Source of the DNA: Thermodesulfobacteriales bacterium | GTDB lineage: Bacteria > Desulfobacterota > Thermodesulfobacteria > Thermodesulfobacteriales > Thermodesulfatatoraceae | Length of the DNA stretch: 49,068 bases | NCBI GenBank assembly: GCA_026986115.1 | Contig: JALSPG010000049.1 | Coordinates: 1 to 49,068 of the forward strand | Direction: 5' to 3' | Notes under the pieces: model-generated | Told to the model about the DNA's origin: nothing | Database searches by the model: none | The model's input: only the letters and a program-made list of their open reading frames with translations | Program-made: the position numbers and the translations under genes | Part shown: positions 18,852-29,353 of the stretch, in pieces | Numbering within the stretch: the first letter of the stretch is position 1 | How the letters are laid out: each line of letters opens with the position of its first letter

Positions 18852-19956
18852 AAAACTTCCTGATAGACTTTATAATAAAATCCTGCTTGATAGCGGATAA
18901 AAAGGGATGCATAGGTAAAGAAATAACATTCTGAGCCAGGCTTTCTGCTACCGGGAAATCCCCTTTTTGATAACCCAAATCCTCAAAGGCTGGCTGAAGA
19001 TGTAACGGCTTGGGATAATAAATAGCCGTAGGAATGCCCCGTTTTTTTAAATAAGCTTGCAAGGCGTCTCTTTCCCGAACACAAACCGTAAATTGGGCGT
19101 AAGTAGAAAGATAACCCGCTGGCACTTCTTGAAAAGAAAGCGGGAGATCTTTTAAGCCTTGGCGATAACGTTTGGCTACTATCTGTCTTTGTTCAATTTC
19201 AGCAGGAAAATATTTAAACTTTACGAGGAGAAGCGCAGCCTGAAACGTATCTAACCTAGCGTTAAAACCAATATAGCGATGCTGATACCGTTCAGTCTGA
19301 CCGTGAACCCTTAGAGCTTTCATTCGTTCATAAAGTTCAAAATTTGAAGTAAAAATCATGCCCCCGTCTCCGTATCCTCCCAAAGGCTTGGCAGGGAAGA
19401 AGGAAGTAGCGGCAGCAATTCCAAAGCTCCCAGAAGGCCTTCCTTGGGCCATAGCGCCTAAAGATTGACAAGCATCTTCTATCAAGAAAAGCCCTTCGGA
19501 AGAAGCCAGTTCTTCAAGCTCTGGCAAATAGGCAGGAAGCCCGAAAAGCCCTACTGCCAAAATGGCTTTAGGTAAGAGACCTTCCCTTTTGGCCTTTTGA
19601 AGGGCTTCTTTTACTTTCATAGGGGTAAGAGTCATGGTTTTTTCGGAGATATCAGCAAAGACCACTTGAGCCCCACATCTTCTGATAACTTCGGCAGTAG
19701 CAGCGAAAGTAAAAGGAGTTGTTATGACCGCATCTCCCGGACCAATTCCAAGAGCCGTAAGGATAATAAGAAGGCCATCTGTACCAGAAGAAACTCCCAA
19801 AGCATATTTCCTTTTTACAAAGCGGGCTAATTTCCCTTCAAGTTCTGCAACCTCGGGCCCAAGAATATAACGTCCACTTCTTAGGACCCGTAGCGCTGCA
19901 GCCTCAAGCTCTTCTTGATAGGTCTGATACTGGGTTTTCAGATCAATGAACTCCAT
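18841..19956 (-). CDS. DegT/DnrJ/EryC1/StrS-family PLP aminotransferase
   Basis: MEFIDLKTQYQTYQEELEAA...GVSSGTDGLLIIL...TTPFTFAATAEVI...IEDACQSLGA...SFFPAKPLGGYGDGGMIFT. Confidence 0.94.
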   Translation of the reverse strand: MEFIDLKTQYQTYQEELEAAALRVLRSGRYILGPEVAELEGKLARFVKRKYALGVSSGTDGLLIILTALGIGPGDAVITTPFTFAATAEVIRRCGAQVVFADISEKTMTLTPMKVKEALQKAKREGLLPKAILAVGLFGLPAYLPELEELASSEGLFLIEDACQSLGAMAQGRPSGSFGIAAATSFFPAKPLGGYGDGGMIFTSNFELYERMKALRVHGQTERYQHRYIGFNARLDTFQAALLLVKFKYFPAEIEQRQIVAKRYRQGLKDLPLSFQEVPAGYLSTYAQFTVCVRERDALQAYLKKRGIPTAIYYPKPLHLQPAFEDLGYQKGDFPVAESLAQNVISLPMHPFLSAIKQDFIIKSIRKFYGD

Positions 19957-19993
19957 GGCCCAAAGCTTAGCATAAATTTACTTGTATGGCCGC

Positions 19994-20021
19994 TTGCAGA
20001 AAGGCCAGAAAGATTTAGAAT
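19994..20021 (+). promoter_or_regulatory. Putative sigma70-type promoter for tRNA-Arg
   Basis: TTGCAG (19994-19999), 16-nt spacer, TAGAAT (20016-20021), just upstream of the tRNA 5' end. Confidence 0.5.
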
Positions 20022-20029
20022 AAATCAAA

Positions 20030-20106
20030 GCGCCCGTAGCTCAACTGGATAGAGCGCTGGACTTCGAATCCAGAGGCTGGAGGTTCGAGTCCTCCCGGGC
20101 GCGCCA
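20030..20106 (+). tRNA. tRNA-Arg (anticodon UCG), CCA encoded
   Basis: GCGCCCG...CGGGCGC acceptor, D-arm GCTC/GAGC, anticodon arm CTGGA-CTTCGAA-TCCAG, T-arm GGAGG-TTCGAGT-CCTCC, 3' GCCA. Confidence 0.97.
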
Positions 20107-20240
20107 ATAATATCACCGGTTCCCTGGGATCTGAAATTCTCCAAATCGATCATTTACCACCAAATACACGCAATTTTTGATTCTGCCAAACATCTTTCCT
20201 TGACAAGAGGAAACAATCTTAGCAAAATTTCCTTAATAAA

Positions 20241-21527
20241 ATGAAAGACATCCTTAAAACCATCATAAGAGAGTTTCACACCGAGGATCTTCCGCCTTTG
20301 ATAAAAAGGGATCTTACTTTCCCCTTAGATTCTGGCAAAATCATAACTTTAGTAGGCCCTAGAAGGGCAGGAAAGACCTATCTATTCTATCAACACATCA
20401 GGGGACTTCTTGAAAAGGAAGTCCTCAAGGAAAAAATCCTCTATCTAAATTTTGAAGATGAAAGACTCGATCTCACCCCTCAAACTTTAGATCTTATCCT
20501 CCAGGCTTATCGAGAACTTTATCCAGAGCTTGATCTCAGGGAATGTTACTTCTTTTTCGATGAGGTTCAAAATGCAGAAGGCTGGGAAAGATTCACGAGG
20601 AGGCTCTATGACAGAATTTCCAGAAACATTTTCCTTACTGGTTCAAACTCCAAACTTCTCTCACAGGAAATAGCCACTTCTCTCAGAGGGAGAACCCTTA
20701 AGTATGAAGTCTTTCCCCTAAACTTCAAGGAATTTCTCAGATTCAAAGGTTTTGATTTCGATCCTAAAAGAGACTTTTACAGCCCCCGGAAAAAAGCCCA
20801 TCTGATCCGTCATTTTGAGGAATATGTTTTCTTTGGGGGATTTCCAGAGGTAATTTTTCTTCCCAGGGAACTCAAGCTTAAAACCCTCCAGGAATACTTT
20901 GAAGTCATGCTTTATAGAGACCTTGCTGAAAGATACCAGATCAAAGACACCTTGGTTTTGAAATATTTTTTGAAAAGGCTTGTGGAAAACACGGGCAAGA
21001 TCCTTTCGGTTCACAAGATTTACAACGAACTAAAATCCCAGGGAATAAGAGTGGGAAAGGACACCCTTTATAGATACCTGGAATATGCCGAAAGTATTTA
21101 TTTTGTGAGGTTGTTGAAGAAACACTATCGTTCTCTGGTCAAATCAGAGCTTGCAGAAAAGAAAGTTTACCTTATAGATCCTGGCCTTTTGAGGAGCATA
21201 AGGTTTTTGGGAGACAGGGAAAAGGGTGTCCTTCTCGAAAACACGATTTTCAAGGAATTTTTGATTTCGGGGGCCGATGTGGTTTATTTCAAAGGGAAGA
21301 GGGAGTGTGATTTTATAGTCAATGAAAAAGTGGCGGTCCAAGTGAGTTATGATCTGAGCGACGAGGACACTTTGAAGCGGGAAATCGAGGGCCTCAAGGA
21401 AGCCTGTAAATATTTTGGATTGAGGAAGGGGGTAATCATTACTTTTGATCAAAAGTATAAGATTGATATAGAAGGCAATTTTAACATATATAGTATGCCA
21501 GCTTATGAATTTATATTTGGACTTTAG
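20241..21527 (+). CDS. AAA ATPase with C-terminal DUF4143-type domain
   Basis: LVGPRRAGKTYLFYQ Walker A; LYLNFEDERL; CYFFFDEVQNAEGWE; NIFLTGSNSKLL; C-terminal ECDFIVNEKVAVQVSYDL. Confidence 0.92.
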   Translation: MKDILKTIIREFHTEDLPPLIKRDLTFPLDSGKIITLVGPRRAGKTYLFYQHIRGLLEKEVLKEKILYLNFEDERLDLTPQTLDLILQAYRELYPELDLRECYFFFDEVQNAEGWERFTRRLYDRISRNIFLTGSNSKLLSQEIATSLRGRTLKYEVFPLNFKEFLRFKGFDFDPKRDFYSPRKKAHLIRHFEEYVFFGGFPEVIFLPRELKLKTLQEYFEVMLYRDLAERYQIKDTLVLKYFLKRLVENTGKILSVHKIYNELKSQGIRVGKDTLYRYLEYAESIYFVRLLKKHYRSLVKSELAEKKVYLIDPGLLRSIRFLGDREKGVLLENTIFKEFLISGADVVYFKGKRECDFIVNEKVAVQVSYDLSDEDTLKREIEGLKEACKYFGLRKGVIITFDQKYKIDIEGNFNIYSMPAYEFIFGL

Positions 21528-21736
21528 TTTTTATAATCTAAGTATATAGTAAATATTAGAAAAATAAGATGTAAATCTATAAGGAAAGCTGATAGATCCT
21601 AAAAAACCCTGAAATTTCTCGAAAGTCTTATTTTGCAGATTCTATGTTATTCTAGTTTTGCTTCATTCTTAAGTGGAATGCTAGCCCTTGTTTCTTTTCT
21701 GTTATAAAGTTTAATCTTTGCGCCGAGGAGGGAATG

Positions 21737-23335
21737 ATGGAAGTTACACTTCTGGATTATGGTGCGGGGAACGTAAGAAGTGTTATCAATGCTCTGGAGA
21801 AACTGGGAGCACAGGTAAAAATAGTCAAGAAACCAGAAGATATTCTGAAGGCCTCTAGGCTTATCTTTCCAGGAGTAGGGAATTTTGGCTCTCTCATCGA
21901 AACTTTGCGTCAGAAAGGATATTTTGAAGCCCTCAGACGCTATTTGGCCGAAGAAAGGCCTTTTTGGGGCATTTGTTTAGGGCTTCAGGCCCTTTTTGAA
22001 AGATCAGAAGAAGCTCCAGAAGTAGAGGGCCTGGGTATCTTTAAAGGATATGTCAAAAAGTTCGACCATAACCTTTCCATACCTCATATAGGTTGGAACG
22101 GGATTAAACCCCTCAAACCTTCACCGGTCTTTAATGGCCTTTCTGGCGAAGAAAAATTTTATTTCGTCCATTCCTATCATGTGGTTCCTAAAGATTCAGA
22201 AATCATTCTTTGCACCACAGATTACGGCTACGAATTTGTAAGTGCAATCCAAAAAGGAAACATCATTGCTACCCAATTCCATCCTGAAAAAAGTGGGCAA
22301 GAAGGGCTTAAAATCCTTAGAAACTTCCTTGAGGCCACTTTACCCCCAGTAAAACCTCCTAAGGCCCCTAAAAAGACCAAACTCGCCAAGCGAATCGTAG
22401 CCTGCCTTGATGTACGTACCAACGATGAAGGGGATCTGGTGGTCACCAAGGGAGACCAATATGACGTCCGTGAAAAAGGACGGGTCCGAAATCTTGGAAA
22501 ACCAGTAGAATTAGCCCGAAGATATTATACTGAGGGGGCAGATGAGATTACATTTTTAAATATTACGGGCTTTCGAGATTTCCCTCTGAAAGATCTTCCC
22601 ATGCTGGAAGTCCTGCGTCTCACCTCCCAAAACGTTTTTGTTCCTCTTACTATCGGTGGTGGAATCAGAGATTTTATGGATCGTGACGGACGCTTTTATT
22701 CTGCTTTAGAAGTGGCTGCGGAATATTTCCGCTCTGGGGCCGATAAAGTCTCTATCGGAAGTGATGCGGTTCTCATTGTCGAAGAATATTTACGCACCGG
22801 AAAAGCTACAGGTAAAAGCTCCATTGAAACTATTTCCCGGGTTTACGGGGCACAGGCAGTGGTAATCTCCATTGATCCCCGTCGGGTCTATGTGGACTCT
22901 CCTTCCAAGACCAAACATCCCGTAATTGAAACTCAAATTCCCGGCCCCAATGGTGAACGTTACTGTTGGTTTCAATGCACTATCAAAGGGGGACGGGAAG
23001 GACGAGATCTTGATGCCATTACTTTAGCCCAGGTTTGCGAAAAACTCGGCGCTGGTGAAATTCTATTAAATAGTATTGATCGGGACGGGACAAACCGAGG
23101 CTTTGATATTGAACTTATTCAGGCGGTTAAAGAAGCTATATCTATTCCTGTAATCGCCTCCAGTGGAGCGGGGTGTCCCGAACATTTTTACGAGGTATTT
23201 ACCAAAACCGGGGCAGAAGCGGCCCTTGCAGCAGGTATTTTCCATCGCCGAGAGGTAAGTATTGAAGAGGTCAAAAAATTCTTGCAAAATAAAGGGGTTG
23301 AAGTCCGGCCGGTTTTTAAGGAAGAGCTCCTTTAA
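21737..23335 (+). CDS. hisHF: Fused imidazole glycerol phosphate synthase: HisH glutamine amidotransferase + HisF cyclase (HIS7-like)
   Basis: N-terminal LLDYGAGNVRSV..FPGVGNFGS..GICLGLQALF..ATQFHPEKSG; C-terminal IVACLDVRTNDEGDLVVTKGDQYDVREK..TIGGGIRDF..ADKVSIGSDAV..EILLNSIDRDGTNRGFD..IASSGAG. One ORF, linker about PPVKPPKAPKKTK. Confidence 0.95.
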   Translation: MEVTLLDYGAGNVRSVINALEKLGAQVKIVKKPEDILKASRLIFPGVGNFGSLIETLRQKGYFEALRRYLAEERPFWGICLGLQALFERSEEAPEVEGLGIFKGYVKKFDHNLSIPHIGWNGIKPLKPSPVFNGLSGEEKFYFVHSYHVVPKDSEIILCTTDYGYEFVSAIQKGNIIATQFHPEKSGQEGLKILRNFLEATLPPVKPPKAPKKTKLAKRIVACLDVRTNDEGDLVVTKGDQYDVREKGRVRNLGKPVELARRYYTEGADEITFLNITGFRDFPLKDLPMLEVLRLTSQNVFVPLTIGGGIRDFMDRDGRFYSALEVAAEYFRSGADKVSIGSDAVLIVEEYLRTGKATGKSSIETISRVYGAQAVVISIDPRRVYVDSPSKTKHPVIETQIPGPNGERYCWFQCTIKGGREGRDLDAITLAQVCEKLGAGEILLNSIDRDGTNRGFDIELIQAVKEAISIPVIASSGAGCPEHFYEVFTKTGAEAALAAGIFHRREVSIEEVKKFLQNKGVEVRPVFKEELL

Positions 23336-24077
23336 AGACTTCTTCCGCTAAAACTACTGGACCTTCAGTACATACGTGCAAAAATTTTCCGTCTGCTTTG
23401 GGCACTGTACACCCTAAACACATCCCCAGGCCACAAGCCATCCGAGCTTCAAGAGATAAAAAGGCTTTAAGGCCGAACGTAAAGGCCAAATCACTTACGG
23501 CCTTAAGCATGGGTAGCGGACCGCAAGCATAGATAACTCCCTGCGGAGATTTTTCTAAAAAGGAACGTAAAGGTTCGGTAACAAAACCCCTTCTGCCTGC
23601 CTTTCCGTCCTCTGTAGCTAAAAAAATTTCTACCCCTAAAGTTTCAAACTCGTCCAGTAAAAGGAGTTCGGTAGCTGTTTTTGCTCCGTAAAAAAGATAA
23701 ATCTTTTGTCCCTGTGCTTTGAGTTGTTTAGCTAAAAAAAGAAAGGGGGCAATACCAATTCCACCTGCCACTAAAATGGCTGGCCCGACAGAAGAAAGAT
23801 CAAACCCACGTCCTAAAGGACCTAGGACCTGGATTTCGTCTCCTTCTTTTTGTGTTGCAAGAATTGCTGTTCCCCGGCCCTTAACTTGGAAGAGGATACT
23901 AAAAGTAGTTTCATCTTGATCATGAACCGAAAAGGGCCTGGCAAGCAGGGGATCAAACCCCGGCCAGGCCTTTACCATTACAAACTGTCCTGGACGGGCT
24001 CCGATGTTTCCCCTGAGACGGAAACGAAAAAAGCCCGGCGCCAGGCATTCATTTTTTAGCAAGGGAAAAGTACGCAT
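23316..24077 (-). CDS. pyrK: Dihydroorotate dehydrogenase electron-transfer subunit
   Basis: RPFSVHDQDETTFSILFQVKGRGT; LVAGGIGIAPFLFLAKQL; YACGPLPML; ARMACGLGMCLGCTVP. Confidence 0.9.
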   Translation of the reverse strand: MRTFPLLKNECLAPGFFRFRLRGNIGARPGQFVMVKAWPGFDPLLARPFSVHDQDETTFSILFQVKGRGTAILATQKEGDEIQVLGPLGRGFDLSSVGPAILVAGGIGIAPFLFLAKQLKAQGQKIYLFYGAKTATELLLLDEFETLGVEIFLATEDGKAGRRGFVTEPLRSFLEKSPQGVIYACGPLPMLKAVSDLAFTFGLKAFLSLEARMACGLGMCLGCTVPKADGKFLHVCTEGPVVLAEEVFKGALP

Positions 24078-24602
24078 TTAAAGCCCTTTCTTTTCCAGAA
24101 AAATACAAAAACCCAGAAGAATAAGGCTAAAGATAATCCCAGCCAGTGCAGGAGATACACCTAAAAGGGAAGGTATTGTCACCTTACCCAAAGCCCCTAC
24201 GGAGAGGACTTTTTCTTTCCAAAAATCATAAGTATGAGCAAAGACAATGGCCCCGAAAATACCACCGAGAATACCAAAAAAGCCATCAAGAGCCCCCTCA
24301 GCTAAGGCCCCCCCTGTAGTTCCGGGACAATATCCCAAAAGGGCCCATCCGAAGCCATAGATAATTCCTCCCAAAATGTTTGCCAAGAAATAGGTGGGTT
24401 TTACGGCGTAATGAATGAAACCAAAATGAGCAAGGAGATTAACCGCAAAACTCCCCACAATAACTCCGCTGAGGAGAAACTTGAGAATAGTAAAATCTTT
24501 TAGGGTAAGAAGGCCAATATGTTTTTCGAATCGCAATATTCTGGCCCGCTGAAAAATGTACCCCCAGATGAGACCAGTTAAAAAACCTAAAAGGAGCTCC
24601 AT
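24078..24602 (-). CDS. YeeE/YedE (sulfur transport) family half-size membrane protein
   Basis: GGIIYGFGWALLGYCPGTTGGALAEGALDG; multiple TM; adjacent paralog. Confidence 0.85.
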   Translation of the reverse strand: MELLLGFLTGLIWGYIFQRARILRFEKHIGLLTLKDFTILKFLLSGVIVGSFAVNLLAHFGFIHYAVKPTYFLANILGGIIYGFGWALLGYCPGTTGGALAEGALDGFFGILGGIFGAIVFAHTYDFWKEKVLSVGALGKVTIPSLLGVSPALAGIIFSLILLGFCIFLEKKGL

Positions 24603-25127
24603 TTATTTCCTCCTCCTATATAGGATTAAAGCCAAAGGTATTCCACCGATGAAAAATCCCATCACTGTTAAAAATCCTGAAAGAGAGAGTTGTGACATAC
24701 CTGAAAGACCGTGACCACTGGGGCAGCCACCGGCGAGCCTAGCACCATAAACAATGAGAAAGCCACCTACAAAAGCCATAAAGGCCCTCAAAGCAGCGCG
24801 CTTACCAAAACGTTCTTCCCAGAGCGATGGAATTAAATGCAGACGAAATTCTCCATTTTTAAGAGCGGCAAGAAGGGCCCCTAAAGGAACCCCTACAAAA
24901 ACCAAAGCTACTTTCCAATCTACTTCGGGCTTATATTTCTGATAGTAAGAGAAGTGTTTTGCTTGCGAAGAGAGTTTATCTTCAATCAGCCCTGCCACCC
25001 GCACGTAGGCTGTAGAGGTGCCCAAATATTTAGGCTTACCCAAAAACTTTTGGGTCACCAGGACTGAAACCACCAAAAGTAGACCTGTCAAAAAACCGCC
25101 GAGATAAGGAGACCAACCGTTTTTCAT
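24603..25127 (-). CDS. YeeE/YedE (sulfur transport) family half-size membrane protein
   Basis: GARLAGGCPSGHGLSGMSQLSLSGFLTVMGFFIGG motif. Confidence 0.87.
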   Translation of the reverse strand: MKNGWSPYLGGFLTGLLLVVSVLVTQKFLGKPKYLGTSTAYVRVAGLIEDKLSSQAKHFSYYQKYKPEVDWKVALVFVGVPLGALLAALKNGEFRLHLIPSLWEERFGKRAALRAFMAFVGGFLIVYGARLAGGCPSGHGLSGMSQLSLSGFLTVMGFFIGGIPLALILYRRRK

Positions 25128-26185
25128 GCTTTTCCTCCCCCTTCAAAAAATTTCTGCATCACCTGCGCCATCTTTTCTGGCAGGATAAGGATTAATTCTG
25201 AAAAGAGTTGCCGTTGCAAAAAATAGTCATCGGTACGGTAATTTTCATAAAAATTTTGCCGGGTTATAAGGCGTAGTTGGGGCACAAACCATGGGGTATT
25301 TTCACCAAGAGGGGGTAAAAAGAGAGTAAAATTAAAGGATCCATATCCCATTTCTTCATAACCTTTAAGACATGCACTTATCCCACGTGCCAAATCAAAG
25401 ACGTCTTCTTGAGTAATTTCGGAAAGCCCTTTTGCGCCTTCGACAAGGGCTATAATTTCATTTCCTCCCAGGGGAGCAAAACTTGCTAAAAAGACCACCC
25501 TTCCAAACTGGCCAATGAAGCGTTCCCCCTCTTCTCTTTCTCTGATTGCCAGTTCTTCCCAAAAGTTTTTGCCATTTTGGGTATAATAGAGAAAGCTTTT
25601 CTCTAAGAGCCGTTTCTGTTGCGGAAAGGCCTCTTTGTTAGCTACCACCTGAAAATGAGGATGAACCAGACTTGCTCCAGCTGGTGGCAAAAAATTGGCA
25701 CAAATACATCCGAAACGCATAGCCGGGTCTTCATCAACTACGAGACGCAAAAAATCAAATCCCAAAGCCAAACCATCAGCAACAAGTTCGGGGGGAAAAT
25801 CCTTGAGTTTCCTGAAGTGGGCTTCTCCTACGGCAATAACAGCGTGCCGCGGTGCCGTAGGGAAAAGATTGGGAAACAATGTGCATTCTCCCCTTAGCAA
25901 ACGCCCCTCGACAATAAAATCTTCCGGATACCGAGGCGTTATTTCTCGTACTTTAGGAGGGCACATAAAACATTGCTCTCGGCTAGCTCGGGCTATTTTT
26001 TCTACAAGCGACCAATCATGTTTTCCGAAAAAGAGCCTTACTTTATCTTCTAAGGCCGGGTTAAAAACGGCAAAATGATCTAAAAGAGGATCAAAACGAA
26101 TCTCTACCTCCTGGCTTTCTGGAACAAAATCCTTCAAAGGATTATGAAAGGTTTTGATGTGTTTTTCTTTCCGAAACGAAATCAT
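25124..26185 (-). CDS. GalT-like HIT-superfamily nucleotidyltransferase
   Basis: Met at 26185 (MISFRKEKHIKTFHNPLKDF...); CMCPP-like pair (EQCFMCPPKVRE); LFPNLFPTAPRHAVIA; active-site-like SLVHPHFQVVAN (HxHxQ). 4-bp overlap with the next YeeE gene. Confidence 0.8.
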   Translation of the reverse strand: MISFRKEKHIKTFHNPLKDFVPESQEVEIRFDPLLDHFAVFNPALEDKVRLFFGKHDWSLVEKIARASREQCFMCPPKVREITPRYPEDFIVEGRLLRGECTLFPNLFPTAPRHAVIAVGEAHFRKLKDFPPELVADGLALGFDFLRLVVDEDPAMRFGCICANFLPPAGASLVHPHFQVVANKEAFPQQKRLLEKSFLYYTQNGKNFWEELAIREREEGERFIGQFGRVVFLASFAPLGGNEIIALVEGAKGLSEITQEDVFDLARGISACLKGYEEMGYGSFNFTLFLPPLGENTPWFVPQLRLITRQNFYENYRTDDYFLQRQLFSELILILPEKMAQVMQKFFEGGGKA

Positions 26186-26271
26186 TTTGGCCCTCCTTTG
26201 ATGACAACTCCAATCAAAAATATGGGGCCCCCGAGCTCGATTAGCAACCAAAAACAACCCGAAAAAGATGT

Positions 26272-28580
<2,309 letters not shown>

Positions 28581-29048
28581 TTATTTTTGCTTTCCGTATT
28601 GAGAGCCATTCCCATTTTTGGGGAAATGAGAACGGATCTTTTTCGATTGCGGCCAGGAATTTTTTTTGAGACGGGCCTCTGCTAATATTCGCCCATCTAA
28701 AAGCTTGATTTCTACTTTGAGCAATTCTTCAAAAGAGACATCTTGCGGAAGAGTAGAAAGAAAAGTGGCTCCCTTAAAACGGCCTAATTCCCGTGCCACC
28801 CCTTCTTTATCTTCCACAAGTATAAGGGCCTCTTCTGGAACTTTTCCGTTCAATTTTACAAGAAGATACTCTGACCCATCTGCCCGCTTTTTAAAGATGA
28901 CTTTACCCTGCAAATCGCCCTTAACCATAAAAACCAAAGGTTCTTCGGCTAGAAGAATAGTCCCTGACCGTTGGGCACGGAGGGCAAAGAGGTAAAAAAT
29001 AACCACAATGAAAAGGACATAAATTAGAGTACGCGAAAAACCTCTCAC
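28581..29048 (-). CDS. Hypothetical membrane-anchored protein upstream of pyrG
   Basis: GTG start at 29048; single N-terminal TM (MRGFSRTLIYVLFIVVIFYLFALRA); no family recognised. Confidence 0.65.
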   Translation of the reverse strand: MRGFSRTLIYVLFIVVIFYLFALRAQRSGTILLAEEPLVFMVKGDLQGKVIFKKRADGSEYLLVKLNGKVPEEALILVEDKEGVARELGRFKGATFLSTLPQDVSFEELLKVEIKLLDGRILAEARLKKNSWPQSKKIRSHFPKNGNGSQYGKQK

Positions 29049-29092
29049 GTCCTCACACTATATTATTCTCTCCCCGGCCTTCAAGTTAAAAG

Positions 29093-29117
29093 AAAAAAAC
29101 CCCGCCCAAGGCGGGGT
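29093..29117 (-). terminator. Intrinsic terminator, minus strand
   Basis: Minus strand ACCCCGCC-TTG-GGCGGGGT followed by TTTTTTC; 8-bp GC-rich stem (29099-29117) plus U tract. Confidence 0.85.
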
Positions 29118-29353
29118 CAAACCTTAGAGGGAGGGGGATTTTAGGCAAAGCTAAAAGTAGGAAATACAAAAAACATGCCAGTTTTAAAATTAATTTGCTT
29201 CGAAGCTTTTGCATATATTTATTTGTTGCTTTGCTATTTTTCGGAACGAAAATTGGGAACGAATCCATTATCAAAGAAAAACAAAAATGTCGAATTTTTG
29301 ACACACATTGTCGAAGTAAAGTTGAGACCATTTGAGGTCGAAAGAGTAGACAG

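Noticed and set aside
20107-20240. Duplicated tRNA 3' end (att site) flanking the DUF4143 gene
   Set aside because: No copy of the tRNA-Arg 3' sequence was found between 20107 and 21733.
25619-26078. Antisense ORFs across the GalT-like gene
   Set aside because: Shadow ORFs opposite a conserved CDS; products rich in Ser/Lys/Arg with no motif.
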